Notes: generated from the letters alone by a model not told the origin. 64,000 bases of DNA from Argopecten irradians (GCF_041381155.1 NC_091147.1:30291349-30355348), one strand, 5' to 3'; positions 22,741 to 34,999 are shown, counted from the first letter of the stretch. Made by a program: numbers and translations.

Positions 22741-23385
22741 CCATTTTGGTAGAGGGACCTTTAGACCTTACAATCAACCAAATAAGTAACATTTATAGTA
22801 ACAGGATAGGGGGAAATACTGAATACATTGTTTATTAGTTGTTAAAAATGTTTGGGATTTCTGTGCTGACAACTCAATATCAGAATTAAATCATTTGAAA
22901 GCAATTTGATTCATGCCATATATACAGTGTATTTATCATTCAATGATTGCAAAATCAAGCAATAAGCAGTATTAAACACTTCCTTTTAAAATGAAATTAT
23001 TTATATATGAGGCATTCTACAAAAATGTCCCACTTTCAGTTTTAAAAATCTTTGCAAAACTAGATTGAGTATCAAAGTCATTACTGTTACAAGATGAATT
23101 TCTCTCTTATTCCAAAATGAATAGATTATACTACTACCAGAAATTGGGGATTTCTATTATTATTGCATTACACAGATTTTAACTTTAGCAAAAAATTGTG
23201 AAATTTTTTACAGAAATAATTCTGTCCAAGAATTGCTTGCAATTTTGCAACTCCATTCACACTTACACTATCTGAGTCTATATATCTAAGACTCTTCTGT
23301 TACTGTTGTGTTTTGTATTTATGAGTAATTATCAAGAATACATGTATTGTCATTAAATTGTGCTGTCCATGTGGTTTAAAGATTT
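22741..23385. other. AT-rich non-coding stretch
   Basis: No gene, RNA or element recognised. Confidence 0.4.
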
Positions 23386-23389
23386 TAGC

Positions 23390-23775
23390 CTATTTAACCC
23401 ATGCAACATTGAATAACAGTTAAGGTCATTCATTTGAACAACATATTAGCTCTTCATTCTAGCAAGCTGCATGCCCAAAGTGACAAAACTTTTTTTTCAG
23501 CCTATCTGATCCCTGTGATTTAGAATGATGGTCATTGGTCAAGGTCATTTATTTGATCAACCTATTGCATGTTCTATTTATATAAGCCCTTCATCCAAGC
23601 AAGATATTAAGATCAAATATCGAGTTTCTAGGCATCTTAGTTATTGGTAAGAAGTGGTTTAAATATTATAGCCATTTGACCCCTGTGACCTTGAATGACA
23701 GTCAATGTCATTCATTTAAACAAACTTATAAGCCCTTCATTCAAGCAAGCTACATACCCAATATTGACAACATGT
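23390..23775 (-). mobile_element. Fragment of pearl-like element B array (about three monomers)
   Basis: Reverse-orientation, diverged B monomers: AAGGTCATTCATTTGAACAA near 23423, AAGGTCATTTATTTGATCAA near 23539 and a third near 23700, each with a following CTTCATYCWAGCAAG. Older than the 3.2-5.6 kb copy, judged by divergence. Confidence 0.65.
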
Positions 23776-24099
23776 CATTGTTGGAAATTGTAAGGGGAGA
23801 TAATCTTGCCCCTACTCCGATTAGGGGCTTGACTGTAGACCAAAGAGATATCATTGGCTTGTGTGGTTGATATATAAGATTTTACTGGTCCATATGAGAG
23901 AGAGAAACAGAGAGGAGAAAGAAAATTAATTAATTATACATTAATTATAGCAAAACAAGTTTTTCCCATTTTTGCCATTCCTTTCAAAATTTCACTACAT
24001 AAACATTTCCTTTGTTATAAGCCAAACATTTTTGAGCATTATGATAGTCTTGAATAGCATTAAGTAGAGAATTTAAAGATTTGTGAAGACATTAACGCA

Positions 24100-25235
24100 T
24101 TATATATATAGTGTTTCACTATAATGAGTATTTCATTATCAATTCTAAAAAAAAATACTATTTACATTTTGAAGGAGAAGCCCAAAAAGGAAAGATTTTT
24201 TATTGAAACTAAAAGGAAGAAAAAAAGTGTCTAAAAGGGTTTCAAGACTCACAAGAAGTTTTTGCACCTCTTGACATTCCCAAAGCAAGTGTGTAATAGT
24301 TTCATATTCCGAGTTGCAAAGTGTACACATATATAGGTGACTGAACAATTTGAGCTTTAAATAAGAAAGAATTAGTTGCCAGAATACGTATGATTAACTC
24401 TACATTGAAACCACTGGAATTTTGTGTTTTTTTTATAATCATAAATGGAATTTCTTTTGTCCTGATGGTACAATATTGGTTTTTATCAGACTATTATAAA
24501 ACACTTTGGAGCCTTTAGATTTGCTAAACATCCTTTGGGGAAGGGGAACAGAGCTTGTATGAATTTTGGCTCTGACCCCCCGGGGGCAGGAGGGGCATGG
24601 CCCATTAGGGGAAATAGAGGTTAATCCTATAAATCGCTACTTGTCCTAGTGTTCTGCATAGATTAAAACCAAATTTGATACCAGGAGGGGTAGTCGCCCT
24701 ATAAATCAAGTAGAGGTAAATGAATCTGTATTCAGAACATTACTTGACATTACAAACCAGGTGAGCGATAAAATGGGTTTATCTCCCTTTGGAATACATA
24801 AAATAATGCCTCCTTGTTGTGAGATAGATAAAATACCATTCTTATAACCTAACTTTATAGAAAGAACAACAAAATTACCTATGGATTTCCAGAAACATTT
24901 AAAGAACTCTACTGTGAAACCATCTATCCATGGAGATTTATTATTTTTCATGTTTTTAAGTGTTTTACCAGACTCTTCTAGTGTGATATGATCTTCTAAA
25001 TTTTCAGAATCATGTTCATTAATCTTATTTATATTTTAAGGATCTAAGAGCTCATTTAAATTTACATCTGCTATTTCATCATTAGAATCATACAATTTTT
25101 AATAAAATTTCTTAACTTCCTCCAAGACATCAGCCTGCTTAGTAATTACGTTACAATTATTTGATTGCAATTTAGGTATAATTTTAGAAGTAAAAATCCT
25201 ATTTCCTAAATTTAAAAAGTAACTTGTAGTGGATT
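24100..25235 (-). pseudogene. L1/Tx1-like LINE polymerase, fragment 3, with an internal deletion
   Basis: The C-terminal zf-RVT motif CTLCN...HLLWEC is at 24275-24325. RT fingers KNNKSPWIDGFT and ILCIPKGDKP are at 24800-24950, with upstream LYNF/ENRIFTSKI-like sequence to about 25230. The RT palm with its catalytic motifs is missing; its place is taken by a pearl A monomer (about 24535-24690). Stops and frameshifts throughout. Same family as 18.1-19.9 kb. Confidence 0.7.
24535..24690 (-). repeat. Solo pearl A monomer inside LINE fragment 3
   Basis: GGGGAACAGAGCTTGTATGA...GGCTCTGACCCCCCGGGGGCAGGAGGGG...GAAATAGAGGTTAATCCTAT matches the reverse complement of the 157-bp monomer at 1-1200. Only about one monomer is present, with neither palindrome nor microsatellite. 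Its edges coincide with the LINE deletion. Confidence 0.8.
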
Positions 25236-25272
25236 ACGTAAACATACATGTACAAACTCGGTCTAATGTTTG

Positions 25273-25356
25273 TTTTCAGCATATTAGCTGAATGAGATTA
25301 AATATTTATATTAAAAGCCAAGAATTTGAATGTCTCATTCAGCTAATATGCTGAAA
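25273..25356. repeat. 84-bp inverted-repeat element
   Basis: TTTTCAGCATATTAGCTGAA and its continuation TGAGA are mirrored by TCTCATTCAGCTAATATGCTGAAA. The arms are about 24 bp around a ~36-bp AT spacer. Stem-loop or small MITE. Confidence 0.7.
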
Positions 25357-25399
25357 GCAGATTTTAAACTGAACCATCTCCAGTTTTACTATTAGAAAG

Positions 25400-25447
25400 T
25401 CCAGAGGTGGATATAACGTCATTGATAATAACATCTGGAATATTGAA
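25400..25447. repeat. Solo arm of the 22.1-kb MITE
   Basis: TCCAGAGGTGGATATAACGT...ATAATAACATCTGGAATATTGA matches the right arm at 22381-22428. No partner arm is nearby. Confidence 0.6.
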
Positions 25448-25502
25448 TATGGTAGAACTTTATCTAATTTAAAAGTTTGCAAAATATTTGTGCAAGATTT
25501 AG

Positions 25503-25650
25503 ATGGTAGAGGAAAGTCGGAGTACCCGGAGAAAAAACAGACCAGTGGTCAGTACCTGGCAACTACCCCACATGGGATTCAAACTTGCAACTCAGAGGTG
25601 GAGGGCTTGTGATATAGTATGTCGAGACATCTTAATCACTTGCTTAATCA
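25503..25650 (-). mobile_element. Degenerate copy of the MetaSINE-like SINE
   Basis: The - strand shows the same core (CTCCGGGTACTCCGACTTTC) and decayed head (GATTCAAACTTGC in place of the B box; the A-box region is largely lost). It corresponds to 15490-15630. Tail absent, so 3' truncated. Confidence 0.75.
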
Positions 25651-26859
25651 CAAGAATATTGTTCTTTCTATATAAACAAGCGTCACAAACTCATAAGAGT
25701 TATGTAGAACTATAGGTGGGTCAAACGCCATGATGCCTTCCACGTCTTCATTGATTTTCTACCTGCTACAGTGGAAAATATTTTGGAAGGAAAATCTAGA
25801 AAAACCCTCATCCCTCTCTGCCACCACCAAGGCTTGTGACAAAGATTTCTTTTCAAACATCTACATATCCTTAGAATGATGTGAATCATTCACATCATTC
25901 TAAAGATATGTGGAACCTTTTCCGGTGACAAGCTGTGAGTGTGAGAGAAGTATTTAAGTTGTCTGCGACTCTTAAAACCTATCCGAGATCAACCATGGGA
26001 CAGGACAGACTAAGTGCTCTTGCACTGATGTTTATCCAATCCATAGGACAGTGATAGGGTCACTGACATTGTGACAGAATTTGCCAGGAAACACCCAAGG
26101 AGAATGCAGGTCCCAAATATCCTGTTTGAGGATTAGACTTATACAATGGAGTGTTAACTGACATTAGAGACATTTAACATCATATTATCAATTTTAAGAC
26201 TTTCTGAAGTAGTAGCAATAGGTGATATATGTGATAATGATGTTATTAAGTATTATTTTATGAAAATAGTAGTTATTAATGTGATAATAGTTTCACATCA
26301 ACCTTGTGGTTTGTAGTATGTTGGTAATGTACACAGTTTGTAAGTCTATGATTTAATTACTGCAGTAGTAGCTAATATGATGATAGTGTTGATGTATAAA
26401 AGTATATAATGCTAAGTCTTATGACTTACTGCAGTAGTACCTAATGTGATAGTAGTAGTAGTGTAATATATAAATTATTGGTTTCATATTTTAATTTAAC
26501 AAGTTTTTTTTAAATTATAAGATGTAGGACTCCAATCATTCATAAGAATATATATATATATCATTAATAATTCAATGTGTAGCTTAAAAATCTTTCACAA
26601 TTCTAGTCTTGTAAGTGATGATCATTGTTTAAAAAATAACAATTGAATTTAATGCATGAAGTCAGAATATAATTTGTATGTTGATATAGGTTTCTTGTTG
26701 TTATTTGTTGAATTAAACACTTAGAGAGTGTTTTTGGCTACAAGCTATAGCATCTTTACATTATTACTTTTACAAGCAGTAGGCCTATACGACATTTTGC
26801 TGAGATCTGAGAATAATAGCATAATGAATTCTCAATGCCATCATATGGGATTTTTTTCC
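25651..26859. other. Non-coding stretch with a 49-bp hairpin
   Basis: No gene supported. 25863-25911 is a near-perfect hairpin: arms ACATATCCTTAGAATGATGT and complement with a GAATC-type loop. AGTAGTA/GTGATAATAG-rich sequence at 26200-26480 is simple and degenerate. Confidence 0.5.
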
Positions 26860-26866
26860 CTCAAAT

Positions 26867-26995
26867 CACAGGAGTTTGACGTTCTGTCAATAATATATAG
26901 TATACATATATAAAAAAATACCCCTATATACTATATATAGGGGTATTTTTATATATGTATACAATATATAATTGACAGAACGTCAAACTCCTGTG
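26867..26995. mobile_element. 129-bp palindromic MITE with 7-bp target duplication
   Basis: Almost the whole element is one inverted repeat. It begins CACAGGAGTTTGACGTTCTG and ends with the complement, meeting at an AT-rich centre near 26925. CTCAAAT flanks it on both sides (26860-26866 and 26996-27002). No coding capacity. Confidence 0.85.
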
Positions 26996-27002
26996 CTCAA
27001 AT

Positions 27003-28213
27003 TGTGCCCCGCCCCCCTGCACACCAAGACCTAGATCAGCCCGTTTAAAATATATAGTGCATAGAAAGTATTTGTATAAATTTATGTTAACATTGTAAGC
27101 TACCGTTATTTACATGCTAACTAAACCTGCTATCTTAATTGACAAAAACGACAAGATTTTAACAATGGAAACATACCGTGTTTAAATGAGAAGCGCCGAA
27201 TGAAGTCCGAGGCATTCGGAAGAGCTGTAATTTCTTCGGAAATTTCGGCATTGTTCCAATCCATTACTTACACGAATTCTTATATTCTTATATATACATA
27301 AAATGTCATATTGTTGGCAATTATTATTTCTTACTTAATTTAAAGATAACATTGAAATGTATTCTCTGTAAATTGATACACAGGGAATCGCATACCTAAA
27401 AATACGAAACATATTTATACAAATTAAATGCCAGCTACCGGCGCTGACAAGGGTGATCGTTTGGACCCTTCCAGTTTCAAACACAGTCAGACTCAGTCAG
27501 ACAAGCACTGTCATTTTACAATTCACAGAGCGATCTAATAGCCCTTGTTCACCATGGCAGATTCAGAATGCAATATGGTACATAATTAGATCAGTGAATT
27601 AACCAATACTGGTAACGAAAGGTTTCCATTGACAAACTTCTGATACATATTTGAACCAGCACCGGTTCCAGGCGTGTACCCGATCTGGTTCAGCACCGGT
27701 AGATTACGTAACCCGATCTAGTTATAGACGATGTCTATACCGATCCGGATATTACCGGATTTTTAAATACCTAGCTTTTTAAATATATGCTTCCAGTCTT
27801 TGGGTATATATATTTAATATTATATAGCAAAGAGGTAAAATTTAAAAGTATAAAAAACATGTCAATGTCCATGGAGATCGTTCTGAAACTGGTATTGGTA
27901 TGTGTGTAGTTTATAGGAACTTACATGTATATTATGTAACAGCAACCATCTTGTACCCTATAAGGTTCTTCTATACACTGGAGATGTAACCATCATAAAT
28001 CTGGCATAATATTTCATGTTTTAATAAATAAAACAATTTGGATGTAAAACTCTGTTTTGGTTTTCTTCCGGTTCAGTGCTAGGCTGGGAACGAACTAAAA
28101 ATTGTATGTAACGGTACAAAGCGGGACCCGACCACAAGAGTGGCTATCACAAGGTGTATATCTACATGTACATGTAGAGAACTCAAATGTGAAAGGACCA
28201 TAAGGGTCGAAAA
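27003..28213. other. Right interior of the 13.36-kb insertion; non-coding
   Basis: No gene supported. Imperfect ACCGGT/CCGATC motifs cluster at 27655-27745. GATCGTTTGGACCC near 27456 is part of a short inverted match to 15.29 kb. TGTAACGG at 28107 together with the end CGTTACA at 28220 brackets 114 bp with terminal symmetry, but no second copy was found. Confidence 0.35.
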
Positions 28214-28220
28214 CGTTACA

Positions 28221-31200
28221 ATGGTACAGAGGCCAAAGTAGCAATAGGTTGAGAGGTCTTGCTCTCTTCTCTATCTACATATTTCTTAAGCACTTTAACA
28301 TGACATAATTGAGTTTTCTTGCGCCTCCCTGGAGTTTGTACAATGTAGTTAACATCATCGACCTTTTTCTCAACAACATAAGGTCCAAAATATCTAGCTT
28401 GCAAAGGCTGACTCGGTATTGGTAATAAAGCCAAAATTTTGTCACCTGGATCAAAACTTCTTGCACGGGCATCTTTATCATACCATGTTTTCATTTTGGT
28501 TTGAGTAAGGGCCAAATTTTCTTTTGCCAATTCACATGCCCTTGTCAACATTTGCTTAAAGTTAGACACATACTCTAAGAGATTCACTTTAGAATGTTCG
28601 TCCAAAATTTTGTCTTTCAAAATTTCAACGGACCACGTACAGTGTGTCCAAACACAAGTTCAAAGGGACTGAAACCAAGAGATTCTTGTACAGATTCTCT
28701 AACGCCAAACAACAACATGTGTATGCCTTCGTCCCAATCTCTTTTGTTTTCAAAACAATAAGATCTCATCATATTCTTCAATGTCTGATGAAAACGTTCT
28801 AAAGCACCCTGAGACTCTGGATGATAAGCACTAGACTTATACTGCTTGATCTGGAGCTGGTACATGACTTGTTGAAAAATCCCAGACATGAAATTCGAAC
28901 CTTGGTCCGATTGGACAGCTTTTGGAAGACCATCCAGTGTAAAGTATTTAACCAAAGCCTTGACTATGTTAGGGGCCTTAATATTTCTGAGTGGAATGGC
29001 TTCAGGAAAGCGTGTGGAAGCACACATAATAGTTAAAAGATACTCATTCCCAGACTTTGTTTTGGGTAGAGGACCTACACAGTCTATAATGACTCTACTA
29101 AATGGTTCCTCAAATGCTATAATGGGATGCAAAGGTGCAACAGGGATTTTCTGATTAGGTTTCCCTACCACCTGACAAGTATGACAAGACCTACAAAAAT
29201 CAGCCACATCCCGTTTCAACTTGGGCCAAAAGACGTGATCTAAGATCCTGTTATAAGTCTTGGTCACACCTAAATGCCCTGCCATAGGTACGTCATGAGA
29301 CAAACTCAGAATATCTTGCCTATACCTCGGTGGGACAACTATTTGATTGACAACCTTCCAGTCTTCTTCAGGAGACACATCAGGGGGCGCCACTTGCGCA
29401 TCAACACGCATGACCTACGGAAGTAACAAACCGGGACTTTCTCCGCCTCCTCCTCTCTCAAAGCCCGATAACACAGTACGGAGATTTCAGGATCTTTTTC
29501 CTGTTCTACTATAAGCTCCTCTCTAGACAAAGATGATTTACTCATCATGTCAGACAAAGAAGTACCCTTGTTAGGAACAACTCCATCACTATCAAAGTCT
29601 ACAGGATTGCTGAAAAGATCACACTTGCCCCCGATATCCTCTATATCATGAGCCAAGAAAGTGTCACCTAACCCTGGACTATAATGATCCTCAACTACTG
29701 CAACATCAGAAACCTTCTTACTCATTGAACGAGTTACAGCACAAGAAGGGAAAATACCAGGAAATTCCTGTTGAATATTCTCAGCATCACCTGTTTTATC
29801 TGGAATACTGGACACTAAGGGATCTACCCTAACTTTCTCTCCAGATAAGTCATTGCCTAAAATGAGCGACACGCCCTCTATGGGAAGTTCCGGTCTAACA
29901 CCAATGGTGATAGGCCCAGTTACCAAGTCTGACTTTAAATAAACACAATGGAGAGGCACATTAACAAAACCTAACTCTACACCTTGAAGCAAAACACTAC
30001 TACCAGATGAGGTCTCCTCAGACAAAGGCACTACACCATCTTATATTAAAGAATGAGAAGCCCCAGTATCTCTCAAAATCTTCACAGGTTTCAAGTTGGT
30101 GATATCACTAATAAGTGAAACAAAACCTTCAGAAATGAATGGAGAGTACTTCTCCAAGACACTATAAGACTCTGAGCTCTTAATCTCAACAGACACTTTA
30201 GAATCTTCCACAATATCACTAAGTTTCTGACTAGGCTTTGACATAGCTAACACAGAAGGAACTGACTGTTTACGCCTTTGCCCCTTACGCTGGAGATAAT
30301 AACATTCAGACATAATATGTCCTACTTTCTTGCAGTAATTACAAACAGGACCAGAAGGAGACCCCACACCTGCCCTTTGATCTGTTTTAGAATCAGACTT
30401 AGTCTTATCACCTAATTTAGGTTTTTCGTTAGAAGGCCCACTAAAGGTTGGGTTCCTAGGCTGACCAAATTTACTAGTACCTGTGGTACTGTTTTTGTCT
30501 TGAGAACTGTTTTTAACAAATGAGCCTTTGTGGGTGAGAGCGTAATCATCAGCCATTGTAGCTGCTTCACCTTTTCTCTCATCTAAGTGAGTTTTTATGT
30601 TTATGTGGACACAACGTTTAAACTCCTCTATCAACAATAATTGCCTCGATTTACCGAAATCCTCATCAATTTCTTTAGAATCACACCACCTATTAAATAA
30701 TTGTTCTTTTTCTCTGGCAAATTCTACATGAGTTTGTTCATCTCTCTTTCTCGAGTTTCGAAATTACTGGCGGTAAGCCTCAGGAACTAACTCATAAGCT
30801 TTCAAAATAGCTTTCTTGACTACTTGGTAATTTGAGATCTCATCTACAGATAAAGAAGAATAAATGTCTCTAGCTTTACCAATCAGGACACTCTGAAGAA
30901 GCATTGTAAGCTTATCTTCAGGCCATTTCATACTATCAGCTATTTTCTCAAAATGCAGAAAATACTTGTCAACTTCTTTCTCTTGAAAAGGAGGAACTAA
31001 CCTTATGTTTCTACTAACATCAAAACCTCTGTTTCCTTGTAAACCCCTAAAAGTTGGATTACTTGAACTGTCCTGAGATGCTAGTTCTAATTCTTTCATT
31101 CTAAGTTCTGTTTCAGCTTGAATTTTATGCTTCTCTAGCTCTAACATCTGATCTCTTTCTTTTTCTTTTAATTCCTTTTCTATTTCCATTTGTCTTAGTT

Positions 31201-31464
31201 TCATTTCATGTTCAAGTTCCATTTGTCTAATTTGAATTTCTGAATTGACTGTTTCGTCTTTACTATCTAATGCACTAGAGTCAAATTTGTCATTGTCATC
31301 AAAATATCTTATAATTACATTCCTTATTTCAGCTTTCCTCAAATTAGTTTTGATAGTTAGCCTAAATGTTTACCCAATAACAGTAAATCCTTTTTACTAA
31401 CTTGCAAAAGAACATCCAGGGATGGCGCTTTAACAAACTGTTCTATCTGCATAGTAGTATGCAT
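28221..31464 (-). pseudogene. Gmr1-like Ty3/gypsy gag-protease-integrase half (broken)
   Basis: Read from 31464 down. A gag start (Met at 31464 or 31452) leads into a charged coiled-coil (MELEHEMKLRQMEIEKELKE region, about 31150-31240) and a gag core. Then a CCHC zinc knuckle CNYCKKVGHIMSEC (near 30330), aspartic protease active site RDTGASHS (near 30065), and an integrase with an HHCC finger (H..H..CRSCHTC, near 29200-29300). The catalytic core follows (IIDCVGPL, QSDQGSN, ESQGALERF), then a GPY/F domain (YFGPYVV, near 28390). Lesions: frameshift near 31363, TAA near 30764, TAA near 30041, frameshifts near 29390 (C-run) and 28615. The frame ends in a stop created by the insertion at 28220; it continues in the RT half at 14859. 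Confidence 0.88.
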
Positions 31465-32302
31465 ATTTTAAGTTATGTTTAAGCCGCTTTCTAATTACGA
31501 ATAATGTAGAATGAAGAAACTGTAATCAAATTACTCATTTAAGTTACAATTATAAAATTTAGTTCAGGAAAAACGGAGGAAAACGCAATTTCCTCCGAAA
31601 ACACATCGCAGTTTTGATCGTAATTCAGTGATTATACTTCTTTTGCTAACATTCTTTTCAAAATCATGTTCTATTGCTAACATTCTTTTCAAAATCATGT
31701 TCATAAATTTGTTAATATACATGTTATAAGGACGTCTATTATGTATATCATCCCGCTTCGATACTCACAAGTCATGTACGATACAAAAAGCAACTAATGA
31801 TTATACTATACACTTTCGTTCATACACTGTTGGTTACAAAAACAAAAACGCGTTATAAAATTGGAATTATAAAGGAGGAACCGAAAGTACTTGGATACAA
31901 CATACACAAATACATTGATTTAGACCGATCAATTTACTACCGTATTAACGCCAAGGATTGAAATGGAATGGTGTGAAGAAATTCAGGACCAAGCAAAAGG
32001 TTTGATACAGCGAGAACTTTGAAGAGGTTTGACGATACATCGAAAGTTAATTGTGTAAAATTTTCATTCCCTGAAAGTGAATCTCCACAAACTTAGTACA
32101 TGAATCGCAACATTAAAGATGATCCACCGTAGCTACGTGTGTAGCACGTATTCTGTGAAATACATTCAGCATACGCCACATGGATCTGTATTCGAGATTT
32201 GAATAACCTTCTTTACGCAACATCAATATTTTTCTACAATCACATCCAAAGGACTTTCACACATATTTGTTTTCAATCCCAGTCGTCTTTTGATGCGTTT
32301 TA
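31465..32302. other. Gypsy 5' flank, non-coding
   Basis: No LTR matching the 13-kb LTR and no primer-binding site was recognised, so the 5' end is lost or too diverged. A direct duplication of ~31 bp (TTGCTAACATTCTTTTCAAA...) lies at about 31643-31703. No gene. Confidence 0.45.
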
Positions 32303-32668
32303 TATGGTGGCTGATTACGGCCATCTCGTGTTGTTATGTTGTCGCCTTGTCGTGTTGTCGTCTTGTCGTGTTGTCGCCTTGTCGAGTTGTCGCGGTCTCA
32401 AACTGCGACAACCTGACATTTAACAGCTAAAATGTCGACTTGTCGCGTTTTCGAACCGCGACAAGTCGACAAGACGACAAGACGACAAGACGACAAGACG
32501 ACAAGTCGACAACACGACAAGTCGAGATTTCAAACACGCTAATTAGCGCGTACAGAATCTCGTGTTGTCGCGGTAAAATGTCGTCTTGTCGTGTTGTCGA
32601 GTTCGACTTGTCGTGTTGTCGCCTTGCCGTGTTGTCGACTTGCCGCCTTCCTGTTACACATGCGCAAA
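32303..32668 (+). mobile_element. CGACAA-rich inverted-repeat element, copy 1
   Basis: Runs from TATGGTGGCTGATTACGGCC to TACACATGCGCAAA. Inside are runs of the 5-8 base units TTGTCG/CGACAA in both orientations (TTGTCG block 32325-32390, CGACAA block 32459-32525, TTGTCG block 32560-32650). A central palindrome ACACGCTAATTAGCGCGT is at about 32535-32552. Frames here are Arg/Gln/Asp/Thr repeats, not genes. Copy 2 at 36.7 kb is inverted. Confidence 0.8.
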
Positions 32669-34999
32669 CAATGGATAACACTCGCTATATTGAATTTCTA
32701 ATGAAAATAACTGTGTGCATGTGTTTGTAGCAATTTCTTTACCGAGAGTTGTCAAAGTATTTTTATCTGAATTATGAATTTCAATAATTTATTTATTATA
32801 TGATAATCGTGTAATGATGGCCTGGTCATGCCGTCTGATTAGTACGCAGTAATCGTTATCTGTTGTTTTACTTCATGTAAATTCATAGTTTGACATGTTT
32901 TCAATAAATTGTGATAAATTCATTTTTCGGCAATTCTTTAAAGTTATTTAACTGTAAACTTCTATGGACGACAAGTTGTGATTTCTTCAATGAGTATTGT
33001 CTGATAAAAAAATACATTATTATTATAAAAAAAAATAAAATAAAAAAAAAAACATAAAAAGAAAAATATATACATTTTATTAATTATCTTAATAAAATGC
33101 CTAATGTAAAGCTAATGTCCCCTGTAATTTGATTGCATTAGGGATAACATGGATGCATGGATGGATGATGATATATATCACCAATTCTAACCTGTATACA
33201 TGTTTGAAATATGTATTTCACGACTTATTTTTGTGTTTCCTTCTTCTTTCTTTTACTTGTTTATTCTCCCCTTTTTCAATGATGAAAATGGTTCGCATAA
33301 TGGTAATTTCTGGGAAACTAATAACCAGGATTGCAGTGTACATATACACTCTTTCATATCGGATACGTTTACGTACATGTATTGCAAGATTTTTTTTTTT
33401 CATAATTTTTAAAATTAGTCACATTTCGTTTTTTGTCGATGACCCTACGCTATATTTGTGATAAATAGTGTAGTGCAATCAACCGTGGGTCACTGAAGAT
33501 GGTGTCAATCTAGAGTTACACATATCTTAGCAAGTTTACTACTGAGTCTTTTAATTAAAGTCTGTACATTTATATCGGTTATCGGACTATCAGACTTTCG
33601 GACTAATAGGCCTTAGGACTAACGGTCTTTCGGACTAACGGACCTTCGGTCTATTAAGCCTTAAGGACAAGGTGGACACCCAGGCAGGTGACCTATCGAC
33701 ATCCCTTTTATTTGTCGTCTATCACCATTAAACATGACAATTTCATCATCTTCTCAACTGTTAGGGAACATGTTTAGGATGAGGTAAAGAGTAAAAATCA
33801 AGCGGCTGATCTCAACAGGGTAGCAGATCTACATATATATGTAGATATTTGAAAAATCTTATAATGTTGCCACGCCTATAAGGAATCAAAGTTCAATATA
33901 CGCTATTCATATATATACATGTACCTATATCATAGATGATGTATGGCGGCTAGGAACATTTTGTTTTATTAATTACCCTATTTTATGTATTGATTGGTTA
34001 AGTTATATGTGCCGTTACTGGGCATGCAATTTTTTCTTCAGGAAACTATTGAAAACCATCAGGTTGTTTTAAGGTGTGATAATCATTCAAATGGTCAGAA
34101 AACAATGTACGATGCCTTGCAAACATTATTTACAAGTCAGAATTTATGTCTTATGTATGTTAATATGAATGCATACCTGCAGTAATCACTTTACAATTTC
34201 TTATTATTTTATAAAAATGTTAAATGAAAGTGTAGACCATATCTTTGCTTCATAGCCTGACTGCATACGTAATGTCAAAATCATTTTCAGTTACTTATTC
34301 ATAAATATAATTTTTAAAAGGTTGATGGTGAATAAAATATCCAAAAGCTCTTGATTCGTGAGTATGAAAATTACGGCACATATATAAAGCTTTAAAGAGC
34401 CAATACATATACCTTTCCGAAACGAAGATTTCAATTAGCGTTTGCTTCTTAATTGTTTTCGTTTTCATAATATGAATTAACAAAATAGTAGCACATCTAA
34501 AATAAAAACAAAATCAATTTTTTTTCTGATACTGGTGATCCAATGTAGACATAGGATTAATTGTCTACATGTAGATGGCGATCCAATAATTTGAACCCAC
34601 CGGAGTGTCATGCATAGACCATTTTAGACGTTTTATGAGTTCAAATACAAAAGTCGTTAAAATCGTAATCTACATGGTGATATATATTGCGAAGGATGGA
34701 TAGATCCCGAGACAAACAGAAATTAGCCGGTGTGGCATTTTCATTTGTGACCGTTTTCAAGTGTAACCCGTGACTCATTGCGCATGTGCGAGGCAAAAAA
34801 AATGGCATAATTTAATAAATGGACTGTAAAAGCTCTAGCAGACGATATTAGGTATTACCACAACGTCAATATGGGAAATGTTGACATTCTAGTCAATATA
34901 TGTAATAACACATGGTGTTTAAATGACCTACACTCATGATACCACATCGGAGTGCCGTTTATGATATTTTGAGGATATATCGAGATACATATGTAGGTG
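32669..34999. other. AT-rich non-coding region
   Basis: No gene supported. Contains an A-rich low-complexity tract (33015-33065) and, at about 33575-33660, a degenerate repeat of TTCGGACTAACGG-type units. Short open frames show no family features. Confidence 0.45.

Larger units (their letters stand above)
14864..28220. mobile_element. 13.36-kb composite insertion splitting the gypsy element
   Basis: The left end reads TGTAACG (14864-14870) and the right end CGTTACA (28214-28220). ATGG flanks both sides (14860-14863 and 28221-28224). Removing the segment together with one ATGG puts the integrase-side and RT-side frames in phase, so the boundaries are supported by coding logic. TG...CA ends with a 4-bp duplication fit an LTR-type integration or a Ginger-like DNA transposon (TGTNR...YNACA termini). 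No integrase gene is seen inside, and most of the interior is later insertions. Confidence 0.7.

Noticed and set aside
28107..28220. 114-bp solo LTR or TRIM ending TGTAACG...CGTTACA
   Set aside because: No second copy at the left end of the insertion and no body; terminal symmetry alone is weak.
28821..29154. + strand frames opposite the integrase
   Set aside because: Antisense shadows of the gypsy integrase coding strand.
32427..32730. Arg/Gln/Asp/Thr-rich frames
   Set aside because: CGACAA repeat translation in a transposable element.
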